Below, one piece after another: positions 63,708 to 64,000 of a stretch of 64,000 nucleotides of DNA (position 1 is its first letter; the number at the start of each line of letters is the position of its first letter). The notes under the pieces are model-generated. The model saw only the letters and a program-made list of their open reading frames with translations. It was not told where the DNA came from and searched no databases. The stretch covers positions 372,001-436,000 of the forward strand of contig NZ_JADKYZ010000004.1 in NCBI RefSeq assembly GCF_015354245.1. The letters are read 5' to 3'. This DNA is from Diaphorobacter caeni (GTDB lineage Bacteria > Pseudomonadota > Gammaproteobacteria > Burkholderiales > Burkholderiaceae_C). The position numbers and the translations under genes were made by a program.

Positions 63708-64000
63708 TCAACTGAAACCGGAGGGCTGCGGAGCCTCGCCGCGCAGCAACCATTTGCCAAGCACCTGCCGCTTGAGATCCAGCGGATCGTGCAGGCTGTG
63801 CACCCGGATATTGCGCCAGTAGCGATCCAGAGCAAGCTCACCAGCCGTCGCGTTGGCCCCCATCTGATCGAACAGTCCGCTGGTGACCGCCAATCCAGCT
63901 TGCGCCGAGGCCACTCGCGCTTCAGCGACTTCCAGTGCCACGGTTGCACGCTCCTGCGCCGTCAAGGCATCGCCACGCGACCAAGCTTGTTGCAGTGATC
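63708..64000 (-). CDS. Second SfnB/DszC-like monooxygenase, C-terminal part only
   Basis: The frame enters from the right edge and ends at 63708. Its last segment (LALDRYWRNIRVHSLHDPLDLKRQVLGKWLLRG) is closely similar to the end of the following gene, so this is a tandem paralogue. The visible 97 codons include the helix VALEVAEARVASAQAGLAVTSGLFDQMGA. It is the upstream gene of the same leftward operon, with 20 bases between its stop and the next start. Confidence 0.9.
   Translation of the reverse strand, partial: SLQQAWSRGDALTAQERATVALEVAEARVASAQAGLAVTSGLFDQMGANATAGELALDRYWRNIRVHSLHDPLDLKRQVLGKWLLRGEAPQPSGFS

Overview
The window is GC-rich chromosomal DNA that reads like a betaproteobacterium of the Comamonadaceae type (Comamonas/Delftia/Acidovorax relatives). 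The grounds are a Bug/TctC receptor, an IPTL-CTERM surface protein, a fimT-pilVWXY1E cluster, FecIR-TonB iron signalling and GC-rich intergenic hairpin repeats of a kind I associate with that family. This is a family-level inference; no rRNA or marker gene is present.

Positions 1-7303 form an RNA-repair locus. A sigma-54 activator, RtcR, is divergent from a leftward operon with a near-perfect sigma-54 promoter at 5529-5545. In transcription order the operon holds a TROVE/vWA Ro60 homologue (rsr), an array of five Y-RNA-like hairpins and one tRNA-like element (2823-3839), the RNA ligase rtcB, an RlaP-type nucleotidyltransferase, and two unknown proteins (the second runs off the left edge). Three of the Y RNAs carry a tRNA core in circularly permuted order (T arm, acceptor, D arm). 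This is the most interesting part of the window.

7304-8312 is gene-poor, with DnaA-box-like words and an AT-rich tract. 8313-16442 is a type IV pilus minor-pilin/PilY1 cluster. 16559-17883 holds a YkgJ-type Cys-cluster protein and a YddG-type exporter. 18003-26203 (leftward) is a two-component system plus a CzcCBA-type heavy-metal RND efflux operon. 26419-28654 holds OsmC and homoserine dehydrogenase; the latter follows a textbook Thr/Ile transcription attenuator with leader peptide, mutually exclusive hairpins and a terminator.

28806-34208 is an iron-uptake cluster: FecI, FecR, an STN-type TonB receptor, a PepSY membrane protein and a small membrane protein. 34294-43651 holds a UvrD-like helicase, a lower-GC insert (cupin and ABC-F ATPase), a DinG-like helicase, a DnaQ-like exonuclease and a MocR regulator. 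43652-44705 is non-coding and includes 18 perfect copies of a 7-bp repeat. 44706-48905 encodes a large DUF11-repeat IPTL-CTERM surface protein.

49309-53434 looks like an acidic/D-amino-acid module: racemase, GltI-like binding protein, DadA-like dehydrogenase and a LysR regulator. Then follow a cobalamin adenosyltransferase, a small exported protein, a GlcD/DLD-type flavoprotein, a DUF6882-like protein, a TctC receptor and an M20 carboxypeptidase. The right end (59715-64000, leftward) is a sulfonate/sulfone-type operon with two tandem SfnB/DszC-like flavoproteins and an SsuABC-like ABC transporter.
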